This document shows positions 38,407 through 46,134 of a stretch of 64,000 bases of DNA, piece after piece (position 1 is the stretch's first letter; each line of letters opens with the position of its first letter). The translations under genes were made by a program, and so were the position numbers. Location: assembly GCA_964479275.1 (NCBI GenBank), contig CAYZLR010000002.1, forward strand, positions 77,848-141,847. Direction: 5' to 3'. Below the pieces are notes generated by a model. That model was given only the letters and a program-made list of their open reading frames with translations, searched no databases and was not told the DNA's origin. Source of the DNA: CALLPQ01 sp964479275 (lineage in GTDB: Bacteria > Pseudomonadota > Alphaproteobacteria > Caulobacterales > Parvularculaceae).

Positions 38407-38762
38407 TGAAAGTAGAAAGAATTTTAGAATTAATACAAATAGTATCAGATTTTGATGATTATGAATATGAATCTTGGACGATTAAAGATCTTCGTGAATA
38501 TAGTGAACATTTAGATCATTATGATGTTTCTGAAGAGCAATATAATGAATTAGTCGACGAATTAGAAAATTTTGGTGCTCATTTAGAGCAAAAAGATCAA
38601 TGGGGTGGCGAAGATGAGGGCTCCAGTTATGGAGTAGTTTTTAAAGTCGGTCCTTATTTTTTCAGAGGTGAAAATACTTATGCATCTCACGCCGGTTTAA
38701 TTGGTGAGTGGGATGTTAAACAAGTATTTGCTAAAGTAGTGGAACAAACAATTTATGAATAG
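38406..38762 (+). CDS. tandem paralogue family, member 2
   Basis: 118 residues with DQWGGEDEGSSYGVVFKVG, TYASHAGLIGEWD and QTIYE, clearly homologous to member 1. Stop/start overlaps with both neighbours. Function unknown. Confidence 0.65.
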   Translation: MKVERILELIQIVSDFDDYEYESWTIKDLREYSEHLDHYDVSEEQYNELVDELENFGAHLEQKDQWGGEDEGSSYGVVFKVGPYFFRGENTYASHAGLIGEWDVKQVFAKVVEQTIYE

Positions 38763-39126
38763 TCAAACCGTTGAGTCTAGGATCATTCAGATCCTAGACC
38801 TTATAGTAGTTTCTGATGATTTAGCTGAGAATTTAGATAGAGAAAAATGCTTAGAATATTCTGAATGGTATGATGCAAAATCTAGATTTATGACTGCCTG
38901 GCATATCTGGGCTGATTTTAAAGATTTAGAATTAACTTTAGTTGAATCTAAAGGTGGATATGAAGAATTAGAAGGAGATTGGCATGCTATTTGGTCAGTT
39001 CAGATAGATAATGAAATAGTTTATTTTAAAAAGTCTGCCCAATATTATAGTCATATTGGTTTAGATAATATAGGGAAAGCTAAACAAGTATTTGCTACAG
39101 AAGTAACTAAATTGGAATTTCACTAA
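38755..39126 (+). CDS. tandem paralogue family, member 3 (diverged)
   Basis: 123 residues. Keeps the layout (GDWHAIWSVQ, QYYSHIGLDNIGKAK, TKLEFH) but has lost the GGED-GSSYG core, so it is a diverged copy. Function unknown. Confidence 0.6.
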   Translation: MNSQTVESRIIQILDLIVVSDDLAENLDREKCLEYSEWYDAKSRFMTAWHIWADFKDLELTLVESKGGYEELEGDWHAIWSVQIDNEIVYFKKSAQYYSHIGLDNIGKAKQVFATEVTKLEFH

Positions 39127-39340
39127 TGTTTGAAGGAATAAAGAATTAGAAAAAGATGTTGATAGAGCCAGAACTAGACAAAAAAATAATGGTTATGGCG
39201 ATGAAACTCTTAGAGAAGATTATGAAATTTACTCTAATGATTCTACAGCAACATTGGAAATAGACTATTGCGCAAGATGTCGCACTTGCGATTTCGAATT
39301 TTTCTATAAAAAATCAATTAATATGATGGCATCAAAATGA
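39126..39340 (+). pseudogene. frameshifted small gene with zinc-ribbon-like motif
   Basis: ATG at 39126 gives only MFEGIKN before TAG (39147-39149). A -1 shift restores a long frame, MFEGIKELEKDVDRARTRQK to 39340, containing CARCRTC. The frame end overlaps the next ATG, so it was or is a gene: a one-base deletion or a recoding site. Confidence 0.5.
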
Positions 39341-40299
39341 TAAATATAAAACTTCCAGTTGAAGGTAAATTTCTATTAACTGGTTCTAGAGCTTTAGGAA
39401 CTAGAATTGCTAAAGATATAGATTTCATTTGTCACAGTTCCCAATTATTAGGTGATAACTGGTCTTTTTCTGATGGTATGTATGCTGCATCAAAAGATAA
39501 TTATGATGTCATTTTAACAGATAATCATCCATCTTTAGAAAATTTAATTAAATTGTTTGGAAAGAAGAAAGCTTATAGATCTCCTGAAGTTTTATTTGTA
39601 TTAAAAGCATCACATATTCATATACCAAGAAGAAATTGGTTTAATGATATTCAAGATTATACAATTTTAAAAAATGAATTATATAGAGAATATTTTCATA
39701 AACAATCTGGCTTAATTCAAAATAGATTAGGAAGACTTATTATCGATTTCAAAAATGAATTAGATAATTTGAATAATACTCATCAGATGAAACTAAATGT
39801 AACTAAAGATGAGTTCTTTAATGACGGTGTTGTTAAATTTATAGATCATGATATTTTGCATGAAATGTTTGCTCATGAAGACGAACCGATATACAAAAAG
39901 ACACAAACCGACCAAGCAGAAGTATTCTGTTCAAAAAGTTTGTGGGATCTATTAAGCTATCAACAAAAGATCCACATGGTATTGGAGGAGACTTATGTGA
40001 TCGCTGCTGAAAGATTCGTTATACCTAGAATGGTTTCTGGATATGCTGAAGTAAATTCTTTATATGAAAGCGACCATATGCATAAAGGGGCTATCTATTT
40101 TAACGGAGATCCAGGTAATTTACATCTACAAACTATTCTTAATGCATTAAAGAAAGTGTGTACTTCTTTGTCTTCTGGTTATTTTCGTGAGTTCTCTATA
40201 AATAATTATTATGAGATATGTAATAATATAGACATGACTTATTTTAGAAGTGTTTGTTCTATAATCCACAACGAAGGTAAAATATATGACTCGCTATAA
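39337..40299 (+). CDS. nucleotidyltransferase-like protein
   Basis: 320 residues. The N-terminus has the NTase pattern LLTGSRALGT followed by AKDIDFIC (paired Asp), as in minimal nucleotidyltransferases. Later conserved VLKASHIHIPRRNW and FIDHDILHEMFAHEDEP. Large phages often carry this family. Substrate unknown. Confidence 0.65.
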   Translation: MINIKLPVEGKFLLTGSRALGTRIAKDIDFICHSSQLLGDNWSFSDGMYAASKDNYDVILTDNHPSLENLIKLFGKKKAYRSPEVLFVLKASHIHIPRRNWFNDIQDYTILKNELYREYFHKQSGLIQNRLGRLIIDFKNELDNLNNTHQMKLNVTKDEFFNDGVVKFIDHDILHEMFAHEDEPIYKKTQTDQAEVFCSKSLWDLLSYQQKIHMVLEETYVIAAERFVIPRMVSGYAEVNSLYESDHMHKGAIYFNGDPGNLHLQTILNALKKVCTSLSSGYFREFSINNYYEICNNIDMTYFRSVCSIIHNEGKIYDSL

Positions 40300-40798
40300 A
40301 ATCTTATTAATTCTATTTACTGCCGCAGCATTGTTCTTTGGTTATCTATTAATCGCTGGAGCTGAAGAAACAGGACCAACTACCGATGAAATTTGTTTAG
40401 CTCAAAATATTTATCATGAAGCTAGAGGAGAAAGTGCTTTTGGTCAGCTCATGGTAGCTTTAGTCACAATCAATCGTTTAAATTCTGATATTGCTCCATT
40501 TAATAAATATAAATCTATATGTGATGTAGTATTTGATGGCGGGTATGGACCCACAGGAGCAACTACGTGTCAGTTTGCTTGGACCTGCGATTCTATTCCT
40601 GACTTTTTACCTAAGCATTACATGAAACAAGTAAAAGAAAATCTATTACCTATTTTAGAAACTTCTACTTTAGATGATTGTTATCTTTATTATCACGCAG
40701 ATGATGGCAGAGAAAGAGGATGGATTCAAAGAGGCGGTTTAACAGATCCCTTAAAAGTAGGTAATCATCTATTTTATAAGGATCCTTCTTGTAAATAA
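40286..40798 (+). CDS. SleB-type cell-wall hydrolase (endolysin candidate)
   Basis: An N-terminal hydrophobic segment (residues about 6-25, signal peptide or signal anchor) precedes the Hydrolase_2/SleB domain: CLAQNIYHEARGESAFGQL with the catalytic Glu, TTCQFAWTCD and GNHLFYKD. It cleaves peptidoglycan glycan strands. The N-terminal signal suggests Sec export of the lysin. Overlaps the nucleotidyltransferase gene by 14 bp. Confidence 0.85.
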   Translation: MTRYKILLILFTAAALFFGYLLIAGAEETGPTTDEICLAQNIYHEARGESAFGQLMVALVTINRLNSDIAPFNKYKSICDVVFDGGYGPTGATTCQFAWTCDSIPDFLPKHYMKQVKENLLPILETSTLDDCYLYYHADDGRERGWIQRGGLTDPLKVGNHLFYKDPSCK

Positions 40799-40804
40799 TT
40801 TTAT

Positions 40805-40874
40805 GCCTAGTCCTTTGGAAGGAAGCGAGACTCCAAATCTTGCTAACGGGGTTCGATTCCCTGACTGGGTGCCA
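40805..40874 (+). tRNA. tRNA-Trp (CCA)
   Basis: Acceptor GCCTAGT/ACTGGGT, D arm CCTT-TGG-AAGG with a 3-nt loop, anticodon stem CGAGA/TCTTG with loop CTCCAAA, T loop TTCGATT, CCA encoded. Compact, 70 nt. Confidence 0.85.
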
Positions 40875-40875
40875 T

Positions 40876-40904
40876 TTTACATTTAACTGATAATGTGATA
40901 TAAT
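40876..40904 (+). promoter_or_regulatory. early promoter
   Basis: TTTACA, 17 bp, TATAAT (40899-40904), followed by ATCAGTTAAATTAATAGG. Confidence 0.75.
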
Positions 40905-40935
40905 GACTTATCAGTTAAATTAATAGGCTTTAATT

Positions 40936-41007
40936 ATGAATATACACTTCGCATATCTAGCAAAACTCGTGATAAGTTCCGGAATCAAGGAGATTAAAGA
41001 TGCCTAA
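40936..41007 (+). CDS. short leader peptide (23 aa)
   Basis: ATG with the standard leader; MNIHFAYLAKLVISSGIKEI and stop overlapping the next start, so it probably couples translation to the gene at 41000. Confidence 0.4.
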   Translation: MNIHFAYLAKLVISSGIKEIKDA

Positions 41008-41575
41008 TCATAGAGGAGATTATACTCTAGCAGCTAAAGTTTTGGAATCTAAAACTCCAAAGAAAGATATGACTATTGTCGAAGAATTTAAATCGACACC
41101 TAAAATCGATAAGATGGTCAAGTCTTATAAATCCTTTTCAATATCTTTTCAGAGATTAGGATCTCTCTGTGTTCTTGTTAAAATTGTAGATAATATTGTC
41201 CCAAGCAGAAATATTAAAACTACGGTTAATACAGAAAAAGAAATTTTAAATGCTATACCAGATTTAGTTCAAAGATTAACTAATAATATGTCTGATCAGG
41301 AACGAGATTTTTATGGTAACGGCGTTGGAACTATAGAAGATATTATAAACGAAGAGCCTGGAGCTAAAGAAGAAGGAAAATATCAGTATAGTAAAACTGC
41401 TATAGTATCAAAAATTATCAAAAATCCATTCAGAGATGGAACAAAATCTCATGGTGAATTTGAGAAAATGAGTAAGCATGCAATAGGTAAATCTCATAAA
41501 GATTTAATTAAAATGAAACTTAATGCTGGAGCATTAAAAACTGGTTGGGAAAAAGGATTTGTAGTATTCGAATGA
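41000..41575 (+). CDS. hypothetical protein (191 aa)
   Basis: Starts MPNHRGDYTLAAKVLESKTP; contains a long charged middle and EEPGAKEEGKYQYSKTA. A GGAG lies before the ATG inside the leader peptide. No family recognised. Confidence 0.6.
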   Translation: MPNHRGDYTLAAKVLESKTPKKDMTIVEEFKSTPKIDKMVKSYKSFSISFQRLGSLCVLVKIVDNIVPSRNIKTTVNTEKEILNAIPDLVQRLTNNMSDQERDFYGNGVGTIEDIINEEPGAKEEGKYQYSKTAIVSKIIKNPFRDGTKSHGEFEKMSKHAIGKSHKDLIKMKLNAGALKTGWEKGFVVFE

Positions 41576-41826
41576 GTAAAATTTTAGAAAAATCATTACT
41601 TACTTTCTTAGAGGGAGAGTTACCATTAGATAAAGTCGAGGAAGATCTTGATATTATCATATTTGGTATAACTAATTTATTACCTTCTAAGGCTACCCAT
41701 TATCAGATGAATAGATACTTTGAAAATGATAATTGGGATTTAAAAATATGGTATAGAGAAGATGATTTCCAAAAAGCTTTAATTATTAGTAAAATAGAAT
41801 CAACGTTTAATATAGGTGTCATATGA
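41572..41826 (+). CDS. hypothetical protein (84 aa)
   Basis: ATGA overlap sets the start at 41572 (MSKILEKSLLTFLEGELP). Acidic. ATGA overlap with the next gene. No family recognised. Confidence 0.55.
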   Translation: MSKILEKSLLTFLEGELPLDKVEEDLDIIIFGITNLLPSKATHYQMNRYFENDNWDLKIWYREDDFQKALIISKIESTFNIGVI

Positions 41827-42116
41827 CTCGAAAAAGAAATCAGATTAGAAATCCTAATAAAATTAAACTTACTGATGGCTTAGAAGGTACTTTCACATTT
41901 AGATTATATCCTGATGGAATTAAAGAATTCGTATTAACAGGTAAATATAAGTATGTTAAGAAAGAAGCTTTAGCCTATTTTAATATGACTAATAGTACAA
42001 ATTTCTTTACTATAGAGCTTTTATCTTATGCAGAATTAGAATCTGAATTCAAAAAACCAAAAGACTTTAATAAAGAAATTAAAGCTCTTAAGAAAATGTT
42101 TAACAAAAAGAAGTAG
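41823..42116 (+). CDS. hypothetical basic protein (97 aa)
   Basis: MTRKRNQIRNPNKIKLTDGL and a Lys-rich C-terminus, with an OB- or Sm-like strand pattern between. No family recognised. Confidence 0.55.
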   Translation: MTRKRNQIRNPNKIKLTDGLEGTFTFRLYPDGIKEFVLTGKYKYVKKEALAYFNMTNSTNFFTIELLSYAELESEFKKPKDFNKEIKALKKMFNKKK

Positions 42117-42245
42117 TTATGATATAATAACTCAAGGTAATATGTTATAGTCTAAAATGTAATACTAAATGATTGATTTTTAATGACTTTTATATATAAT
42201 TAAATATATAATCATCATTCAAATTAATCAACTAGGAGTATTATA

Positions 42246-42314
42246 ATGACAACTATAGGAATTTTAGTAGTGTTGACACTATTAAGTATAGTAGCAGTAG
42301 CGGACAGAACTTAG
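42246..42314 (+). CDS. 22-residue hydrophobic peptide
   Basis: ACTAGGAG ribosome site, then MTTIGILVVLTLLSIVAVAD and RT. One TM helix. Its last codons form the left arm of a terminator. Could be a small toxin-like or lysis-modulating membrane peptide. Confidence 0.5.
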   Translation: MTTIGILVVLTLLSIVAVADRT

Positions 42315-42333
42315 TTCGCTACTTAATTTTTTA
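42297..42333 (+). terminator. rho-independent terminator overlapping the small peptide
   Basis: GTAGCG (42297-42302) pairs with CGCTAC (42317-42322), an inner AAC/GTT adds to it, and a T-run follows. Confidence 0.7.
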
Positions 42334-42351
42334 ATAATTAGGTATTTTATT

Positions 42352-42648
42352 ATGGAAAAAAGCGATTTTAACACATTTATGAATTTCATTAATCTTATGG
42401 GTTTTAAATATGATAAATTCGTCTATAGAAATGAAATATATGTTAGAGCCGATGATAGTAAAAAGTCATCTATTTGTCAAACCATAGGCTACGACGATAT
42501 AATTTTATTAGGCGTATTTAATGAATTTACAGGTCAAGCATTAGAATTATATAATGTATCTCATGTAGCTCATTGGCCTGAAGGCGCAGAAAAATTAGAT
42601 ACATTATTTTTTAACTTAAATAAGGATTTAAAAAATGAAACAAAATAA
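42352..42648 (+). CDS. hypothetical protein (98 aa)
   Basis: MEKSDFNTFMNFINLMGFKY; mixed alpha/beta. Leader similar to early genes (AATTAGGTATTTTATTATG). Overlaps the alarmone hydrolase by 14 bp. No family recognised. Confidence 0.55.
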   Translation: MEKSDFNTFMNFINLMGFKYDKFVYRNEIYVRADDSKKSSICQTIGYDDIILLGVFNEFTGQALELYNVSHVAHWPEGAEKLDTLFFNLNKDLKNETK

Positions 42649-43207
42649 ACCAGAGCTAATCAACAAAGCCGCTCACTTTGCTCTTAATGCACATAGTATT
42701 GGGATGGACCTATCTAATAGGAAACTGCAGTTGAGAAAGAATTCTAACATGCCTTATATTTTCCATCCGATGGCAGTTGCTGAAATAGCTTCTAAATATA
42801 CAGACGATTCTGAAGTAGTGGCAGCTGCTGTTCTTCATGACGTGCTCGAAGATACTGGATTTACCGCTAAAGCTATGGAAAATCAATTCGGAAAAAGAGT
42901 TACTGAATTTGTTAAAGAAGTTACCAATTTAGAGAATAATGAAGGTACCAGAGAAGAACGTGTTAATAGGAACATACAAAAACTCTCCACGATTTCACCT
43001 GAGGGTCAATTAATTAAAGCTGCAGATTGTAACCACAACTTATCTGATTTAATTTATGCTCCGGAGGCTTGGGCACTAAGATACTCTAATGAAAAATTTA
43101 AACTTTTGAGTGTTTTAACTGAAGCTCCAGAAGATTTAAAACAAAAATGTAAAGATAAAATTCATCAATTTCAAATTTCAATAATAAGTTCTAGAACTAA
43201 TGGATAA
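42635..43207 (+). CDS. HD-domain small alarmone (p)ppGpp hydrolase-like protein
   Basis: RelA/SpoT-type HD hydrolase pattern: YIFHPMAVAEIA (first His), AAAVLHDVLEDT (HD), FGKRVTEFVKEVTNLEN and IKAADCNHNLSDL (distal Asp). 190 residues without synthetase domain, like Mesh1/small alarmone hydrolases. It could degrade (p)ppGpp or toxic alarmones made by host defence enzymes; the target is inferred. Confidence 0.8.
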   Translation: MKQNKPELINKAAHFALNAHSIGMDLSNRKLQLRKNSNMPYIFHPMAVAEIASKYTDDSEVVAAAVLHDVLEDTGFTAKAMENQFGKRVTEFVKEVTNLENNEGTREERVNRNIQKLSTISPEGQLIKAADCNHNLSDLIYAPEAWALRYSNEKFKLLSVLTEAPEDLKQKCKDKIHQFQISIISSRTNG

Positions 43208-43412
43208 TTTAAAACAAGAAATTAAGTCATTTATTACTTTTATTTTCGATAATCCTGAAATGTGAAATGTTTATATTTCTGGCGACTGGGTTATTTTAAA
43301 AATTCACGATTGGTCAAATCCATTAACAACTAAGCATTTTGAATTAAAGACCGACGATTTATTATATTATAGAGAAGAACATGAGAAACGTATATTGGCG
43401 AAAAGCCTGTAA
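43200..43412 (+). pseudogene. small gene interrupted by an in-frame TGA
   Basis: MDNLKQEIKSFITFIFDNPE then M-TGA (43263-43265), after which the frame continues as NVYISGDWVILKIHDWSNP to 43412. ATG overlaps the hydrolase stop. A TGG to TGA change would explain it. Confidence 0.55.
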
Positions 43413-43587
43413 TCTTATTTTATTCGATTCCCCATATTTGTGGCATGATGGCAGAATCATGTCTAATTTGTTAATGAGAAGAAACTCTTGGGCCTATGAT
43501 AATTTTATTAATAGAGAAGGTTTTAGGTTAGATAAAGATTTCCCTAATCGTGAGCTGCAAGTTATTTTCAGGAGATATCCTAAATAA
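43381..43587 (+). CDS. hypothetical protein (68 aa)
   Basis: MRNVYWRKACNLILFDSPYL; basic, with several Trp. Overlaps the interrupted gene. No family recognised. Confidence 0.5.
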   Translation: MRNVYWRKACNLILFDSPYLWHDGRIMSNLLMRRNSWAYDNFINREGFRLDKDFPNRELQVIFRRYPK

Positions 43588-43588
43588 T

Positions 43589-43753
43589 ATGTCAATGTAT
43601 GATATAGATATAATAAGAGCCATATTTTCTGTTGGTCATGAATTATACTATTTGGATATAAGAATAAAGACTTTAGGTTGGGCAAGCTGTTTAAATCAAC
43701 AAGGAGACTGGCAGTATTTTCAAGATATGAATTTGGATAATTTTTCTTTTTAA
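43589..43753 (+). CDS. hypothetical protein (54 aa)
   Basis: MSMYDIDIIRAIFSVGHELY and WASCLNQQGDWQYF. Follows the previous stop by one base. No family recognised. Confidence 0.45.
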   Translation: MSMYDIDIIRAIFSVGHELYYLDIRIKTLGWASCLNQQGDWQYFQDMNLDNFSF

Positions 43754-43785
43754 AAGTTCAAAATATTCTTCAAATAAATATTCAT

Positions 43786-44241
43786 ATGGAAGAATATGAA
43801 AATCCTTGGTTATATCAAGAAGAAAAAGTTTTAGAAGCCCCAGAAGAAAAATATGGGTTTGTCTATATAATTACTAATTTAGAAACTCAGCAGAAATACA
43901 TAGGAAGAAAAATCTTATGGAACACCGTAACTAAGCCGCCTCTTAAAGGTAAAAAGCGTAAGCGTAAAATTAAGAAAGAATCTGACTGGAAGAAGTATTA
44001 TGGCTCTTCAGAGTTTATTAAAGAAGATGTTAAAGCTTTAGGCAAAGAGAGATTTTCAAGAGAGATTTTAGTTTTTTGTGATAATAAAACTGAGATGACT
44101 TTCTTTGAGACTATGTTTCAATGGAAGAAAAATTGTTTATATGCTAGATTACCAAACGGCGAAAAAGAATTTTACAATGGTTCTATTTCTGGTAAATTCT
44201 ATTGGAAAGATCATATAGAGGAAAAATTAAACCTTATGTAG
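43786..44241 (+). CDS. GIY-YIG endonuclease-like protein (conserved phage type)
   Basis: 151 residues. GFVYIITNLETQQKYIGRKI (GIY-YIG), a basic insert, YYGSSEFIKEDV, RFSREILVFC and a catalytic-region FFETMFQW with conserved Glu. It lacks NUMOD tails, so it may be a non-mobile phage nuclease. AATAAATA lies exactly 5 nt before the ATG, a near-consensus late promoter. Confidence 0.75.
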   Translation: MEEYENPWLYQEEKVLEAPEEKYGFVYIITNLETQQKYIGRKILWNTVTKPPLKGKKRKRKIKKESDWKKYYGSSEFIKEDVKALGKERFSREILVFCDNKTEMTFFETMFQWKKNCLYARLPNGEKEFYNGSISGKFYWKDHIEEKLNLM

Positions 44242-44270
44242 TTTACATTATCATTCTACTTGTTTATAAT
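44242..44270 (+). promoter_or_regulatory. early promoter
   Basis: TTTACA, 17 bp, TATAAT (44265-44270), followed by ATCAGTTAAACAAGTAGGAA. Confidence 0.78.
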
Positions 44271-44284
44271 AGATATATCAGTTA

Positions 44285-44310
44285 AACAAGTAGGAATTTT
44301 ATATTATGAA
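44285..44310 (+). repeat. 26-bp leader repeat, copy A
   Basis: AACAAGTAGGAATTTTATAT plus TATGAA, identical to 44525-44550. Contains the ribosome site and start codon of the gene at 44306. Confidence 0.85.
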
Positions 44311-44533
44311 ATTATTAATGGTTAATATTGAAAATCCAGATAAATCTCTATATTTGTGTAATTTAGATCTTTTTCAATATTTAGAAAATAAAGATATTTC
44401 AAACTTTGAATTCTTTATTATAGGTTCTCTTGGTAACTATCATATTGATTTTAGAACTCATTTTGTAAATGATGATCTGAATTCTAAAATTGATCATATT
44501 AATTTAATGGTTAATTTATATTCTAACAAGTAG
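44306..44533 (+). CDS. hypothetical early protein (75 aa)
   Basis: MKLLMVNIENPDKSLYLCNL. Its final codons AAC AAG TAG come from the second copy of the leader repeat. No family recognised. Confidence 0.6.
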   Translation: MKLLMVNIENPDKSLYLCNLDLFQYLENKDISNFEFFIIGSLGNYHIDFRTHFVNDDLNSKIDHINLMVNLYSNK

Positions 44534-44550
44534 GAATTTTATATTATGAA
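44525..44550 (+). repeat. 26-bp leader repeat, copy B
   Basis: Identical to 44285-44310. Supplies both the stop codon of the upstream gene and the ribosome site and start of the downstream one. Confidence 0.85.
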
Positions 44551-44875
44551 CTCACACGACCAACTAATTATCAGATCTTGTAAGTCAGAAGATCCTGAGC
44601 AAGCCCTTAAAAGAATAATCAAAAGATTATATATTGAGCAAGAATCTGAGAAAGACCGAGAGCATCAACTCTTAATTGTCTTAGTAGACTTATGTCAAAA
44701 ATATAATCTTTGCACCATTTCGGAAGCTCTTTGGGCTTTTAAAGGCGGAGCTTACACAGATTATCTAACCACTGAGCAAAAAGTCATTGATTTTTGCATG
44801 ATGCGTATTCGATATAAAGCTGTAGAAGCTTTCGAAGGCTATCGAGTACCTGCGAGGATTCGTAATGGAAAATGA
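44546..44875 (+). CDS. hypothetical protein (109 aa)
   Basis: Helical charged protein (SEDPEQALKRIIKRLYIEQE). Overlaps the next gene by 11 bp. No family recognised. Confidence 0.6.
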   Translation: MNSHDQLIIRSCKSEDPEQALKRIIKRLYIEQESEKDREHQLLIVLVDLCQKYNLCTISEALWAFKGGAYTDYLTTEQKVIDFCMMRIRYKAVEAFEGYRVPARIRNGK

Positions 44876-45419
44876 ATTAAAAAGAAAAGCTTTAGAGGAA
44901 GTGTTACAAGTTCTTAATAAACATGAAGAAGTAATCAGTTTATTATATGATATTGATATTAGATCTAAATGTGAAGGTCATCTAAATAATTTAGATTTAT
45001 GTGAACTCTTTGACTTAGATATACCTGTAACAATTCATAGTAAATATATACCTATGGGTAATAATAGATATCTTTGCTTTTTAGATGCTAAGAAAAGAAG
45101 AATCGCGTGGTCAGATTGTGGAAATCAACCTACAGGATGGTTCTATAAAATTGGTTTTCCGACTGGACCTTATATATTTTCACAAGAAGCAAATTACGAT
45201 GTTTTCCATGAGTTTTTCAGAGAATTAATAAAATATAAACCATCATATATAGATTCAGCTAATAAATCTTTATATTTTGATTCGGAATTTGCTAAATATA
45301 TTCATAGAGATTATGATGATATATTTAAAGAATATTGTGAAATTGAAAGAAAGGCATCTAGAGAGTTTAGGAAACAGAAATTACTGAATCAAATTAAGGA
45401 TTTAGAAAATGAAGAATAA
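44865..45419 (+). CDS. hypothetical protein (184 aa)
   Basis: Contains NNRYLCFLDAKKRRIAWSDC and GWFYKIGFPTGPYIF, with a charged helical C-terminus. No family recognised. Confidence 0.6.
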   Translation: MENELKRKALEEVLQVLNKHEEVISLLYDIDIRSKCEGHLNNLDLCELFDLDIPVTIHSKYIPMGNNRYLCFLDAKKRRIAWSDCGNQPTGWFYKIGFPTGPYIFSQEANYDVFHEFFRELIKYKPSYIDSANKSLYFDSEFAKYIHRDYDDIFKEYCEIERKASREFRKQKLLNQIKDLENEE

Positions 45420-45675
45420 ACTAAAACAATTCGAAGAATGTTACTATAAGACTGGAAAATGGTCTTCTCCTATAATTAAGAAAGGTATATTTGTTGCGAC
45501 TATACCAGAAAAATATAGAAAAAACGAATTATATCATATTGTGATTACTAAAAATAGAAATATATGTAGAGTTTCCGATGTCATGAAAGTTGATTATGTT
45601 AAGAAAGAAGCTCCTAAATTAGATATGCATGGAAAACAATATATTTTATTTGAGGTACCTGATGAAACCAATTAA
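45409..45675 (+). CDS. hypothetical protein (88 aa)
   Basis: Basic, beta-rich (YKTGKWSSPIIKKGIFVATI). Overlaps both neighbours. No family recognised. Confidence 0.55.
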   Translation: MKNKLKQFEECYYKTGKWSSPIIKKGIFVATIPEKYRKNELYHIVITKNRNICRVSDVMKVDYVKKEAPKLDMHGKQYILFEVPDETN

Positions 45676-45877
45676 ATTAATAATTTTATCAATTTTACTT
45701 ACTGGCTGCGCAGATATTAACAAAAAAGAAGATATAGATTTAGCTGTTAAGTTTTGTTCTGATAAAGATGGCTTAGAAAATTTATATAAAAGTACTATAG
45801 ACAACACGACACAAGTAACATGTAGTAACGGTAGTGAAATCAAATTAACACCCAACGTAAAAGCGGTAATGAAATGA
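45662..45877 (+). CDS. small lipoprotein (71 aa)
   Basis: MKPIKLIILSILLTGCAD with lipobox LLTGC. GAGG before the ATG at 45662. Mature part short and polar with two Cys. Coupled by ATGA to the next gene. Probably envelope-located; function unknown. Confidence 0.7.
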   Translation: MKPIKLIILSILLTGCADINKKEDIDLAVKFCSDKDGLENLYKSTIDNTTQVTCSNGSEIKLTPNVKAVMK

Positions 45878-46134
45878 ATTTTAAAGATTATGTAGAGAAT
45901 TTAACGACTTTGTTGAAAGATAATCCAGAACTAGGTGATCTTTTAGTGATTACGGCTAAAGATGATGAAGGTAATGGCTTCAACGAAGTTTGGTCTGAAC
46001 CTACTTTAGGTGAATTCAACAGTGAATATAATGGAGAATTTTGTTCTGAGTCAGACTTTAAAGAAGAAACCGAATACTTTAAAGATATGGGTTTTGAAAA
46101 AGAATATGAAGTAAACGCAATTTGTGTAAATTAA
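45874..46134 (+). CDS. hypothetical acidic protein (86 aa)
   Basis: MNFKDYVENLTTLLKDNPEL, then LVITAKDDEGNGF. Very acidic. Convergent with the GIY-YIG gene. No family recognised. Confidence 0.6.
   Translation: MNFKDYVENLTTLLKDNPELGDLLVITAKDDEGNGFNEVWSEPTLGEFNSEYNGEFCSESDFKEETEYFKDMGFEKEYEVNAICVN

Noticed and set aside
43200..43412. TGA recoded as tryptophan in this phage
   Set aside because: TGA ends many well-supported genes here (ATGA overlaps), conserved Trp are encoded by TGG, and the tRNA-Trp has a CCA anticodon.
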